In this document: one piece after another, positions 25,101 through 33,598 of the stretch | Numbering within the stretch: position 1 is the first letter of the stretch | How the letters are laid out: every line of letters begins with the position of its first letter | Source of the DNA: Promethearchaeota archaeon | GTDB taxonomy: Archaea > Asgardarchaeota > Lokiarchaeia > Sigyniarchaeales > SOKP01 | Direction of reading: 5' to 3' | Assembly (NCBI GenBank): GCA_019057865.1 | Contig: JAHLWP010000038.1 | Location: 1 to 41,466 of the forward strand | DNA length: 41,466 nucleotides | The notes under the pieces: model-generated | What the model saw: only the letters and a program-made list of their open reading frames with translations | What the model was told of the DNA's origin: nothing | The model's database searches: none | Translations under genes and position numbers: made by a program

Positions 25101-25845
25101 CATATAACTTTTTATAATTTATTGATTTTTTTCTGTCAACTCTTTCTAAAATTTTGCTTGCTTCTAAATATAAGTTGAGTTTTGAATAGAGATAAGCTGC
25201 TTGGTCACAAAGGATAAAATATTCTTCTTTATTGTAAATATCGGCAATAAGAGCTGCTTTTTTTACAGCTTGAGCAGCATAATAATAATTTTTGTTATCA
25301 TAGTAAATATTTGCCATTTGGATAAATATTGGAAATCTCATCCATGCATTTTCAATATTTAATGGAGAATCACCATTAATCATAGCTAAACATAGAGCTT
25401 GAAGTGCTTGATGAAAATTTCTAGGATTTAAATTTACAAACGCTTCTAAACTGGGATAATTAACCCAAATGGTTTCCAATAAGTCATTTACTGACATTGG
25501 TAAAACACCATTTTGATCATAAAAAATTATAACTGTTGGTATATCTCTCTTAACCAAAAATATATCGGGAAGAAGCATCTTGAATTTTTCAAATTCTCCT
25601 ACTTCCAAAGGATTTAAAAAGTAAACAATTCCGTCAGCAGTAGGAAGTAGCTCATCAAAATCAGCTGCAATATTTGTAATAACATCAACTTCTAAATCGC
25701 AATAATCTTCTAAAACCCTTATTTCCCTATACCATTCGTTATAAGATTCTTTTTCTTCTCCAATTTCATTAAAAGCTTCAGAAATATAAAGGTTAGATAT
25801 TTCTGGATTGCGGGAAAAGATCAAGATTTTGAAAATGTATCTCAT
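22111..25845 (-). CDS. Giant helical-repeat (TPR/alpha-solenoid) protein with N-terminal GTPase-like fold
   Basis: 1244 residues, the longest gene here. Residues 1-160 alternate strands and helices (KILIFSRNPEISNLYI, TADGIVYFLNP, DIPTVIIFYD) like a Ras-type domain lacking a P-loop. Residues 170-500 are TPR-like (AAQAVKKAALIADIYNK, KGKYEKAARIYEKAAQW), reminiscent of SNAP or COPI solenoids. A long coiled region follows. The C-terminal third contains three related units (FNDALNFLKNIEYDKAVEIY, WRLALEDISNKKYLNASISY, FDVLGLLEIKEFKKAGKKYF), each followed by a hydrophobic helix pair. It is probably a scaffold for small GTPases such as the neighbour at 19716 (inference). Confidence 0.75.
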   Translation of the reverse strand: MRYIFKILIFSRNPEISNLYISEAFNEIGEEKESYNEWYREIRVLEDYCDLEVDVITNIAADFDELLPTADGIVYFLNPLEVGEFEKFKMLLPDIFLVKRDIPTVIIFYDQNGVLPMSVNDLLETIWVNYPSLEAFVNLNPRNFHQALQALCLAMINGDSPLNIENAWMRFPIFIQMANIYYDNKNYYYAAQAVKKAALIADIYNKEEYFILCDQAAYLYSKLNLYLEASKILERVDRKKSINYKKLYAEAMITDGNRLFNKGKYEKAARIYEKAAQWSSIELRDEKIIHETFRLSINSWISACRVENAFRILESLPHKEILTILKEISEKIRDEGDFLVSINDYESAREQLYRAIDKYQREGLSEEIEKLTEKLSDILIRILKEQVNQNKIYAAKQTYDEIENMWESYNVQKKNLDSILEKLITLFLKEYNFGISTILISKLSSLKLKKKVTKLSSIAEDEYKESKKKEIEENLKKGVDLLGEFVEAELNIIVDINSQKIEEANNLIELNEHLNAANILKNQANYLKIIGKEDISHQILTKSLDVLLDAKIFEDFFVIYEDLTKDMKKKYLTRVYPVYILKLKEIKKQETHKRNESIFENSNRIFRNQLLYDESKQISLLFIKIIKKEALRVLESEENLSGINQATILIKKIENIISKYLDKEERLKINLDEIYKKIVEIYIDLNDLHNAHVYNDRIESKEFKTEMHKKIAKLEAEKSARESKEAEKKKEAEILKERLPIVKTKGQEALLDQEKQLKERKAFKRAYFNDALNFLKNIEYDKAVEIYRNNIFRHFKNKKYNLGGVSLVIASLILMKQNKTQEITTLFNETKKELSNLWKLISESFPIKLIEYIIELEKLKDKPKLKEAISYIENLPLFEEELKFLYDYLGKDYQKKVKREKTIEQVAETEEVKRKIKKLANSIQKEKSDIAKRKLMKNQYWRLALEDISNKKYLNASISYLDTLPKLIEKKFYKQAAISLILGSIILINENVQTAKKTFEKYLKGLGPYIETLPEVEIMNYLYLAIESEENKIFQFTLNLLIEKLVLFEPEITVLKSLLGEEIYEEEVKGVLSRKEYGELSKLLIELDQRFAKIKSKTVDIRRDKSDFYNKRKAMRKRYYFDVLGLLEIKEFKKAGKKYFDLAITISKRQDYNTSSLLILLHGLSLLKAGESIQLIRDNVNNFLNSLGINRKLVEDTLYILLILFLIDVKSYKMDKFLPKINEMLEILPLFEEEKELILIETES

Positions 25846-26077
25846 ATCGCATTTTTATAAAAATTATAAAATTTTTTTTTAATACTTATTGTATAAATAA
25901 TTATGATTCTTTTTTATTTTTATTTTATAACAAGGAACTATATTGATTACAATTAACTCATAAAATTAAGAGTATAAAACTTATGATAAAATTTATTATT
26001 AGTAGGGCTCTTTTAAATATAATTATTTAAATTCAAGTATTTATAAAAATTTTTAAGGACAAATCGGAGATTCAACA

Positions 26078-26740
26078 TTGGATTACATTGAAAGGAATTA
26101 TCATATTATTGAACAAAGAATGATTGAGCAAATGGAACACTCTATAGAATTAGGAAGACAATTAATTGAGACAGAATTGGATACAGGGTTATTAAATTTT
26201 ATCGTAAAACCTATAGTAAAGACTTTTTATGATTTATGGGCTAAAAATGATGCAAGGTCTGGAACTTTGAAACAAATTAAAATTACTCTAGATAGCGGTA
26301 AAGAATTATTACTTAATGGCAATTTAGAACAAAATCTTGATAAAATTGTTGAAGAAAACTTTCCAAAATTTTTTGAAGCTGATCAAACGCATACTCAATG
26401 CTCGAAAACACATCAAAATTATAAAAGAATAAAACAAGTTGCAAAAGAAACGTTTATGAATTATTTGAAAGAAGTGATAAAGCTTTTAGAAGTAAAGGAT
26501 GATGTAGAAAATTATGGAGACTTATGTCGGGTAGCATTTCCTTCCAGAAAAATAGCTGAAGAGAATTTAATGAGACAGTTAGATTGTACAGAAAAAGGTA
26601 TTGTAATAGTTGAAGAGGATCTTTCAATTCTTAAAATCCCATTAGGACGGAAAATTATTGTCAAAGCACTTAGACGAGGTCTTGAGTTAACTAAAAAAGA
26701 ATTTATTAATGCTTTAAATGATACATATAATCAAAAATAA
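26078..26740 (+). CDS. Unknown helical protein, first of tandem paralogues
   Basis: 220 residues from TTG 26078 (the paralogue starts at the equivalent codon with ATG). All-helical prediction. Conserved with the next gene: the NYxIxExRMIxQM start, LNFxVKPIV, GTLxQIKxTLDS, and a DQTxxQCxxxHxNY motif that could bind metal through Cys and His. No known family recognised. Confidence 0.7.
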   Translation: MDYIERNYHIIEQRMIEQMEHSIELGRQLIETELDTGLLNFIVKPIVKTFYDLWAKNDARSGTLKQIKITLDSGKELLLNGNLEQNLDKIVEENFPKFFEADQTHTQCSKTHQNYKRIKQVAKETFMNYLKEVIKLLEVKDDVENYGDLCRVAFPSRKIAEENLMRQLDCTEKGIVIVEEDLSILKIPLGRKIIVKALRRGLELTKKEFINALNDTYNQK

Positions 26741-26850
26741 TTAAACTATTAATTTTATAGTTGATTTAAAATAATATAAGTTCTATTTTTCTTAAAACAG
26801 AATAATGAAGATATAAATTATACTTGATCAGTCCTGTTGGAGAATAACTC

Positions 26851-27510
26851 ATGAATTATTTGGATAGAAACTATAAAATCTTAGAACGAAGAATGATTGA
26901 TCAAATGCAAATTTCACTCAATTATGGAAAATCCCTTATTGATTCTGAATTGAATGTTGGTGCTCTAAATTTTGTTGTAAAACCAATTGTAATATCATTT
27001 TATAAGTATTGGTCTGATAAAGATGCTAAAGTGGGAACATTAGAACAAATTAAAGTAACGCTTGATTCTGCTAAAGAACTTGTAGTAAATGGAGATCTTT
27101 CAAAAGAAAAATTGGATAAAATTATTGTAAAGAATTTTCCAATCTACCTTAAAAATGATCAAACGGATAAGCAGTGCCGACAAGATCACAAGAATTATCT
27201 AAGACTCAAAGAAGTAACAAAAAAATGCTTTGAAACACAGGTTGAAGAAAGTTTCTTATTTTTGAAAGTTGAGGAAGATATTAAAGATTACAGTGAATTA
27301 TCGAGAGCAGCATTTAAATCAAAAGAAAAAGCATATCAAGCTTTAAAGCGTCAGTTAGACTTTAATGAGGAGGGTATTTCGATTGTAGAAGAAGATGATT
27401 CAATTTTAAAAGTTCCTATGGGCAAAAATATAATTTTAAAAGTACTTCGAAAGGGATTTGAACTTACAAAAAATCAATTAATAGAAGAGCTTGACCACAT
27501 TTTTAATTAG
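26851..27510 (+). CDS. Unknown helical protein, second of tandem paralogues
   Basis: 219 residues, about 45% identical by eye to the gene at 26078 with the same length and motif order (LNFVVKPIVISFYKYW, DQTDKQCRQDHKNY, SIVEEDDSILKVPMGK). The 110-nt spacer suggests separate or readthrough transcription. It arose by tandem duplication; function unknown. Confidence 0.7.
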   Translation: MNYLDRNYKILERRMIDQMQISLNYGKSLIDSELNVGALNFVVKPIVISFYKYWSDKDAKVGTLEQIKVTLDSAKELVVNGDLSKEKLDKIIVKNFPIYLKNDQTDKQCRQDHKNYLRLKEVTKKCFETQVEESFLFLKVEEDIKDYSELSRAAFKSKEKAYQALKRQLDFNEEGISIVEEDDSILKVPMGKNIILKVLRKGFELTKNQLIEELDHIFN

Positions 27511-27557
27511 AACAAGTAAAATGTTATAAATTCTACAAATAAGCATTTGATATTATC

Positions 27558-28604
27558 TTGATTGAAGAAGCTAATGGAAATGAACAAAAAACCCTGTTAA
27601 GAACAGTTTTTTTAAATATCTTAATTAATATTTTCATTATTATGACCTATGTATATATTTCAGAACCTTTTGGATCAATCTCAACCAGTTTTATTAAAAG
27701 CCAAGATTTTGAAATAGAATTTGGAGTGACACTGCTAATTTTTACATTTCTATCTTTTCTAGCAGGATCTTATCATGGATTTATAGCCGGTTTTTTAGGT
27801 GAATTACTATTTCAACTAGCTTTTTATCATGAATTATATCTTGAGTGGTGTCTAATTGTTGCTATTTTAGGTTTTTTATGTGGCATATACAAGTATAAAC
27901 CTTTAAAATATCAAGAAGGAATGAAAACTTATTATACGTTTATTATACTAATTGCTATTTCGTTTTTGATGACTGGTATTATCATTTTGTTTTATTACAT
28001 ATTCCATCATAATGAATTTAGTAACGAAACTATAATTCAAAATTTTGGTTTTAAATTTTTTATGCAATCACTTATTTCAATTATTTTTATAATTCCTCTG
28101 CTTCTAGCGTTATATGATTGGATTTTAGCCAAGGATGAAAAATTTATATATAATATGCTCTTAACTCATCATCCCGTTTCAGCAAGTGACCATACTTTTT
28201 ATTTTAAATTTGGGAGAACCAGAATTTTTCTATGTTCGAGGTGTTCTGGAGTAATTCTAGGTGGGATTATTGCTCTATTTTCAACCTATTTAATAGAAAA
28301 TATATTTAATTCTGGATTTAGTCCTGAATTGGCAGTAATTTTATGTATTGTGCTCCCAATACCAGGACTGACGGATTGGGGAACACAAAGGTTATTATTA
28401 AGGAAAAGTACAACAACTTCAAGGTTATTTACAGGATTTATTATTGGAAATGCCTTGCATTTTATATCGTTGACAGAAAAGTATTATTTTTTTATCTTAT
28501 TCTTAATTATGTTTTACTTCAGTATTTTCTTTCTACTTGTATATTTAGGCCACAAAAAGGAATTGAAATTATTAAAAGTCGAAGTTGATGGATTTTCTTC
28601 TTAA
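27558..28604 (+). CDS. DUF2085-like multi-pass membrane protein
   Basis: 348 residues from TTG 27558. Five or six N-terminal membrane helices are followed by a C-terminal region resembling DUF2085: HHPVSASDHTFYFKFGRTR, then CSRCSGVILGG, then PIPGLTDWGTQRLLL and two more helices. The CxRCxG motif suggests metal or redox chemistry in the membrane. Not in an obvious operon. Confidence 0.65.
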   Translation: MIEEANGNEQKTLLRTVFLNILINIFIIMTYVYISEPFGSISTSFIKSQDFEIEFGVTLLIFTFLSFLAGSYHGFIAGFLGELLFQLAFYHELYLEWCLIVAILGFLCGIYKYKPLKYQEGMKTYYTFIILIAISFLMTGIIILFYYIFHHNEFSNETIIQNFGFKFFMQSLISIIFIIPLLLALYDWILAKDEKFIYNMLLTHHPVSASDHTFYFKFGRTRIFLCSRCSGVILGGIIALFSTYLIENIFNSGFSPELAVILCIVLPIPGLTDWGTQRLLLRKSTTTSRLFTGFIIGNALHFISLTEKYYFFILFLIMFYFSIFFLLVYLGHKKELKLLKVEVDGFSS

Positions 28605-28694
28605 GAACAAATTGAATAATTTAATATTTCTCTTATCGATAAAAAATTATAAATAATCTAGATATTAAAAAGGAAGGTTTCAAAAACGGAAAAC

Positions 28695-29201
28695 ATAATA
28701 TTTATTCATGGACTTGAAAGTTCTGGTCGTGGATTCAAAGCTCTATATTTAAAAAGGCAATTACTTGAGATATTAACACCTAGTTTCATAGAATTCACAT
28801 CAGGTATATCATATAAAATTTTATTGAAAAAGAGGATGAATCAATTAATTGAAATTTTAAAAAATAAAGAATCTTGGATAATTATTGGATCAAGTTTTGG
28901 AGGATTAATGGCAGTACTTTATACATGTCAATATCCTTTCAAAATCAAACATCTGATTCTTCTTGCCCCTTATTTAGCTATTCCCGAACTAGATCCTAAA
29001 AATTTTTCAAATTTACCTCTTAACATTCCTATAATTATTTATCACGCTAGACAAGATAAAATCGTTTCAATGAAAAAGTCTCGAGCAAGAGCAGAACAAC
29101 TTTTCTCCAATATTACTTATCATATAATTGAAGATGATAACCATAAACTCCAATCCACTGTACAAAGAATAAATTGGAAAGAATTGATTCAACATATTTA
29201 A
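28695..29201 (+). CDS. Alpha/beta hydrolase (YqiA/RBBP9-like), non-standard start
   Basis: About 168 residues. It begins with the first beta strand and oxyanion loop IIFIHGLESSGRGFKA; the nucleophile is in GSSFGG, the acid in HARQDKIV, and the catalytic His in EDDNHKL. The first ATG-type start (28824-28836) would delete strand 1, so translation must begin near 28686 (ACG, 7 nt after GGAAGG) or at ATA 28695. Small esterase; substrate unknown. Confidence 0.75.
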   Translation: MIFIHGLESSGRGFKALYLKRQLLEILTPSFIEFTSGISYKILLKKRMNQLIEILKNKESWIIIGSSFGGLMAVLYTCQYPFKIKHLILLAPYLAIPELDPKNFSNLPLNIPIIIYHARQDKIVSMKKSRARAEQLFSNITYHIIEDDNHKLQSTVQRINWKELIQHI

Positions 29202-29338
29202 CTTAGAAAATTGAAATTTGGAATTTATTATCTATTTCTCTTTTTACAACAATTTTTAAAAACTGGACTCCATTTTTTTTAAAATTAATCATTAACATCA
29301 TTTTATTAACATTTAAAAATCTAAAAAGTGTAATAAAG

Positions 29339-29857
29339 ATGGATTGGAATAATATTGCTGATAAAATTTTTTTATGGTATAATGAGTTTATAGAATGGTA
29401 TTTAGTACAACCTAATTATGGTCAGATATTAGTAATAATTGGGATTGTAGCACTTTTAGCAATTTTAATAACTCTTGTTTATTATCTGATAAAAGGTATT
29501 AGTTATTTAGTTTACTATGCTATTAAGGGGGTCTATTATCTTCTCAAGGGTGTTGGCTTTGGTTTTTATAAATTATGTGAAGGTTTTTACTATTTAATAT
29601 CAGGTGAACCAAAGCCTAAAAAGCAAAAACAGAATCTAATCCCCCAAAATAAACAATCTAATGGGCAATATGAAGAACCTTACAGATTAATGGAAATAGT
29701 TCAACATAATATTATATATTGCAATGAGTGTGGAAATAAATTTTCTGAAAAAATGCATAATAATTTAAAAATCAATGGAATTGCTTTCTGTGTACATTGT
29801 GGAAAAAGATTTGAATTAAACGAAACTCCAAAACACACAATTTCTATTTATCCTTAG
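29339..29857 (+). CDS. Membrane-anchored zinc-ribbon protein
   Basis: 172 residues. Membrane helix at about 25-50, then a Tyr-rich amphipathic repeat (YLIKGISYLVYYAIKGVYYL) suggesting membrane-surface association. The C-terminal zinc ribbon has CNECG and CVHCG separated by 18 residues. The spacing and the F-x-E pattern match the N-terminal ribbon of the next gene (29934), so the two share a module. Confidence 0.65.
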   Translation: MDWNNIADKIFLWYNEFIEWYLVQPNYGQILVIIGIVALLAILITLVYYLIKGISYLVYYAIKGVYYLLKGVGFGFYKLCEGFYYLISGEPKPKKQKQNLIPQNKQSNGQYEEPYRLMEIVQHNIIYCNECGNKFSEKMHNNLKINGIAFCVHCGKRFELNETPKHTISIYP

Positions 29858-29933
29858 TTAAATTTTATGCTAAAATCAAAAAAAATTAAAATAAGCAAAT
29901 AAAAACAATATTATATAGGTGTAATTAAAGAGA

Positions 29934-31535
29934 ATGTCAAAAAAATTGTTTGTATGCCGTGAATGTGGATATGTTTTTCCAGAACAACTATTTCATTTAA
30001 TAGAACAAAATATTCAAGTATATTGTGAAAGATGTGGTTCGCCATTTATTCTAGAAGGAATTGAATTTAAACCAGCACCTGTTCCATATAGGAGAAAAAC
30101 ATTACCTTCTCCATTAAGCATATCACAAAAAGATTCAACTGCACTAAATAAGATAATCCAATTTTTAAACAGAATTGCTTTTATCCCTTTATTTATATTC
30201 ACTATCGTTAGTTTTGGTTTAATTTTTGGAGTAATTTTTGATCCCGATAATTGGTTTGATATTTTTTTCAGACACGCTCTTCAAGGAATTATTGGTCTTT
30301 TCATTTTAATATATGATAGAGCTTATATCTCACCAAAAATAAAAGAAAGAAAATTTAATGTCATATTTATTGATGCCTTCAGTTGGGGAATTTTAGGTTG
30401 TGTACTTTACGGTACAGGCGTAATTGTTCTTATTAAGGGCATATTTATAATGCTCTATGTTATAACTGATCGAGAAAATAAAGACTTTAAAGCTTATAAT
30501 TTTGGATTACTTATTAAAAATTCATTAAATTATTTTTCAGCTAAAGCTGGTTTGTTAATAATTTTATTAGGAATATATGGTGTTTATATTGGTGAATTGT
30601 ATTTAGTATCAAATGCCGCTAGAGTAATAATTATAGAATATCCTGTTTATATAGAACTATCTCCTATGCTATTAGCCTTAATTGTCTTACTAATAATAAC
30701 ATTAATAGCAATTATAATAGACTCTAAGTCAAAGCATAAAATTAAGGAGAAAAGAGAATTTAAAATACGAGATGCAGTTCCTGTAATTATTCGCGGAATA
30801 TTTAGTACAATATTTTTTGCGGCTGGTATTTTTATTCTACTGAAAGGAATACTTCTGTTTTTCCTTACTTTTGGCAAACCTTCTGAAATTAGAAAAGTTA
30901 TTCCTAAAGAAGAAAAACAAGTATATTATTCTCCGCCATATAAACAAATTGAGCCACCAGATAGAGTTATTCCTGAAGAAAAAGAAGTTGAGTTTGAAGA
31001 ACCTTCTAAACCTATTATTAGTCAGCCACTCTCAGCATTTCCGCCCGAGGATAAAGTTTTAAAGATTGAGCAACAAAAAGATGTAACGCTTGAGTTAGGT
31101 AGAATTGAAAAAGAAGATAAGAAAAAATATAAAAAAGAAAAAGAAAGAAAGGAAAAAGAATACGAATTAAAGCTCCATGAATCTCTTTTACCAGTAAAAA
31201 ATGAGAAGGATAAGAAATTAGTACAACACTATTTCTCAAAAATTTTTGCGGTATTATCTAAGGATTTAAGACAACAAATAATTAATTTAAAAATCCCAAA
31301 AAAAGAGAAAAAGGAATTATTAGATGAACTTGTCTTTTTAACGAAGGAAGAACAAGTTAAATACATTGAAGCCTTAGTTAGTTTATATGAAGAAATACCT
31401 CATAAACTAATAGAAAGAATCCGAAAACTCCCTAATGTTAAACCTAAACATTATGATAAAATTGTGACCCAATTGAAATATATGGATGCTAAAGAGCAAA
31501 TAAGGTTCATACAATTTTTAGAGGAAAACGCCTAA
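29934..31535 (+). CDS. Zinc-ribbon, multi-pass membrane protein with charged cytoplasmic tail
   Basis: 533 residues. N-terminal zinc ribbon (Cys8, 11, 31, 34), then about seven membrane helices between 80 and 315, then an acidic-basic tail with a long Lys/Glu helix (about 390-425) and a helical end domain (KLVQHYFSKIFAVLSKDLR, KFIQFLEE-like repeats). The stop is 2 nt before the winged-helix gene at 31538, so a signalling pair (membrane sensor, DNA-binding regulator) is plausible by inference. Confidence 0.65.
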   Translation: MSKKLFVCRECGYVFPEQLFHLIEQNIQVYCERCGSPFILEGIEFKPAPVPYRRKTLPSPLSISQKDSTALNKIIQFLNRIAFIPLFIFTIVSFGLIFGVIFDPDNWFDIFFRHALQGIIGLFILIYDRAYISPKIKERKFNVIFIDAFSWGILGCVLYGTGVIVLIKGIFIMLYVITDRENKDFKAYNFGLLIKNSLNYFSAKAGLLIILLGIYGVYIGELYLVSNAARVIIIEYPVYIELSPMLLALIVLLIITLIAIIIDSKSKHKIKEKREFKIRDAVPVIIRGIFSTIFFAAGIFILLKGILLFFLTFGKPSEIRKVIPKEEKQVYYSPPYKQIEPPDRVIPEEKEVEFEEPSKPIISQPLSAFPPEDKVLKIEQQKDVTLELGRIEKEDKKKYKKEKERKEKEYELKLHESLLPVKNEKDKKLVQHYFSKIFAVLSKDLRQQIINLKIPKKEKKELLDELVFLTKEEQVKYIEALVSLYEEIPHKLIERIRKLPNVKPKHYDKIVTQLKYMDAKEQIRFIQFLEENA

Positions 31536-31537
31536 AA

Positions 31538-32422
31538 ATGTCGCTTGAGAAAAGAAGAGAAACCAATGGAATTAATAAAGAGGAATTATTAGAGGAAAGT
31601 CCATTTAGGCGCTCAGATTTTTCTCCTCTTGAATTAAAAGAGGAAAAAGAAATATTAAAAGCACCAATTTCAGAAGATTTAACGGAAATTGAAAAAGATA
31701 TATTAGAAATTGCAAAGGAAATATTAAAATTAAAACGTTATGCTGCTGAATTTGAGATCGAGTCAGAAACTCAAATACAAAAGTATCCAATAATTGAGAA
31801 ATTATATGCAAAAAGTATTGCAAAGCTTTCTTATAAGAAGGGATATAGTAAAGAAGAAATCTTTCTTGCAATTCGAAGTTTAGAAGAAAAGAATTGGATA
31901 GTTACAAACGAAAGAAGGACGAAATTAGAAATTTTAAACAACAAAAAATTAATGAATATTTTAAAATATATTGAAGACCATCCAGGGATTCATGCGAGAA
32001 ATGAGAGAATTCAAAAAGAGTTAAAAATCACACGAACACCATTTTTAAAACATGTTATGACTTTAGAAAGATTTAAACTTATTAGATCAAAAAGAATTGG
32101 TAAAACTCTTCATTACTTTTTAAAAGATCTCTCAGAAGATCATGATAAATATAAAATAATCTTTTTAAATCCAATGATTCCTAAAATTATTGAGGAATTC
32201 TTTAAAGATGAGTCTATAACAATTTCTGCGATTGGAGAAGCGCTTGATATTTATTCAGGTACAATTCAATATCATATTAACAAATTAAAAGAATTAGACC
32301 TTGTAAAAACCGCCAAAAACCAATCAGGCAAAAGAATTCATTTAGTAAATATCGAAATATTAAAGAAATATAACAAGTTTTTTAAAGAACCTGATTTTTC
32401 TAGATTATTACGAGGGCTTTAA
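31538..32422 (+). CDS. Winged-helix transcriptional regulator with two wHTH domains
   Basis: 294 residues. A charged N-terminal region (1-60), a helical middle, then two tandem winged helices: ILKYIEDHPGIHARNERIQK with LERFKLIRSKRIGKTLHYF, and ITISAIGEALDIYSGTIQYH with LKELDLVKTAKNQ. Both look like ArsR/MarR-type folds. Operonic with the membrane zinc-ribbon gene upstream. It is convergent with the phosphorylase gene, the stop codons being adjacent. Confidence 0.75.
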   Translation: MSLEKRRETNGINKEELLEESPFRRSDFSPLELKEEKEILKAPISEDLTEIEKDILEIAKEILKLKRYAAEFEIESETQIQKYPIIEKLYAKSIAKLSYKKGYSKEEIFLAIRSLEEKNWIVTNERRTKLEILNNKKLMNILKYIEDHPGIHARNERIQKELKITRTPFLKHVMTLERFKLIRSKRIGKTLHYFLKDLSEDHDKYKIIFLNPMIPKIIEEFFKDESITISAIGEALDIYSGTIQYHINKLKELDLVKTAKNQSGKRIHLVNIEILKKYNKFFKEPDFSRLLRGL

Positions 32423-33289
32423 TTAAATAAGTTGTTTAACTTTGGGTAATACCTTAGTTAATAATTCTATTGCATTATCTATCCCATTTTCCATATCAGG
32501 ATGAATCTCATTTGAATTAAGTAAATCGTATTTCGGATGTCCGGGTAAGTCTGATACAGAAAGGATTGACACTGTTTTAAGATTAAACAATATCCCTAAT
32601 AAGAATAATATAGAAGATTCCATGTCTATTCCCTGTACGTTTATTGATTTCAACGCTCTCAAAAATTCTAAAGTTTCGCAAAATAAAGCATCAGTGGTCC
32701 ATAATTTCACATTTCCTTTAACTCTATCAGGTAAAAAGGAAACTCCTTTAGTTAAACATAAATCTTTTAATATCTCATTGGGTTTAGATATGAATATAGT
32801 ATGATTTCCAGCAATAATGTTTTGAAATCTAGCTAAAGGATTCGAAATAGAATCTAATTGATTTGCCAACCAAGGATTCGCTCTAATATAATTCGAACAC
32901 GTTCCATCATCACAATAAGCTAATTTTGGGATTAGTATGTCCCCTATATTGATTGATTCAATCCCTCCGCAAAAATCAATTCTTATTATTACCTTTGTTT
33001 TGCAACGTTTTAAACATTCCATTGTCAAAGCACAATTAGGAGCTCCAACTAAGGAACGAATTACACTAACTCTTATATCATTTATAGTACCATTATAAAC
33101 TCTACCGTAATTCCTTTTATTTTGAAGTTTACTTAATATTTTTTTCATTACTAATTTTACTGCAGGAAGTATAACAATCTCATTTATATTAGATGGACTA
33201 GTTTCTAATAACATCCTAACTATCTTTTCATCTACGCTGATAAACTTTAGTCCGAGATTTAATAATTCACTTTTTATTCTATTTAGCAT
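32423..33289 (-). CDS. Nucleoside phosphorylase (PNP/UDP family)
   Basis: 288 residues. The order GAPNCALTMECLKRCKTKVI, FCGGIESINIGDILIP, and VQGIDMESSILFLLGI with SVSDLPGH matches the PNP/UDP phosphorylase family (phosphate loop, substrate Met-Glu pair, catalytic Asp). It cleaves nucleosides to base and ribose-1-phosphate in salvage. Length is slightly above bacterial uridine phosphorylase. Base specificity cannot be read from the sequence. Confidence 0.8.
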   Translation of the reverse strand: MLNRIKSELLNLGLKFISVDEKIVRMLLETSPSNINEIVILPAVKLVMKKILSKLQNKRNYGRVYNGTINDIRVSVIRSLVGAPNCALTMECLKRCKTKVIIRIDFCGGIESINIGDILIPKLAYCDDGTCSNYIRANPWLANQLDSISNPLARFQNIIAGNHTIFISKPNEILKDLCLTKGVSFLPDRVKGNVKLWTTDALFCETLEFLRALKSINVQGIDMESSILFLLGILFNLKTVSILSVSDLPGHPKYDLLNSNEIHPDMENGIDNAIELLTKVLPKVKQLI

Positions 33290-33598
33290 TTTAAATTAGT
33301 TTATTAATTGTTAAATATGAATAAACTTATCCCGGATCATATTTAAAATTAATATTAATTTTCTCAATATTAAAACTTCATGTTGAATTCAACTATAAGT
33401 TGCTCGACATGGAAAAATCATTTTTATTAAACTTTTAGCCAGTAAATAAAAAGATTTCAAATCTTTTTGGTTATAATTTAAAAGTACTCTCCTAATTACT
33501 AACAAACTTATAATTTGTAAGAAATTAAATTTAATATGTTGGTATAATAGATATATTTATTATAGCTAATGAGAAATTAGAATTCAAAGGATACTCAA
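33290..33598. other. Divergent intergenic region
   Basis: 309 nt between the minus-strand phosphorylase and the plus-strand radical SAM gene. It holds a TATA-like ATATATTTATT (33551-33561), about 40 nt before ATG 33599, and a hairpin at 33448-33468. No supported reading frame. Confidence 0.5.
33448..33468. repeat. Perfect hairpin (8-bp stem, 5-nt loop) flanked by T-run
   Basis: AAAAAGAT-TTCAA-ATCTTTTT. It could be a terminator-like structure or a regulator site. Its stem and loop sizes are close to those of the acs and EF-2 intron hairpins, but nothing shows an intron here. Confidence 0.4.
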
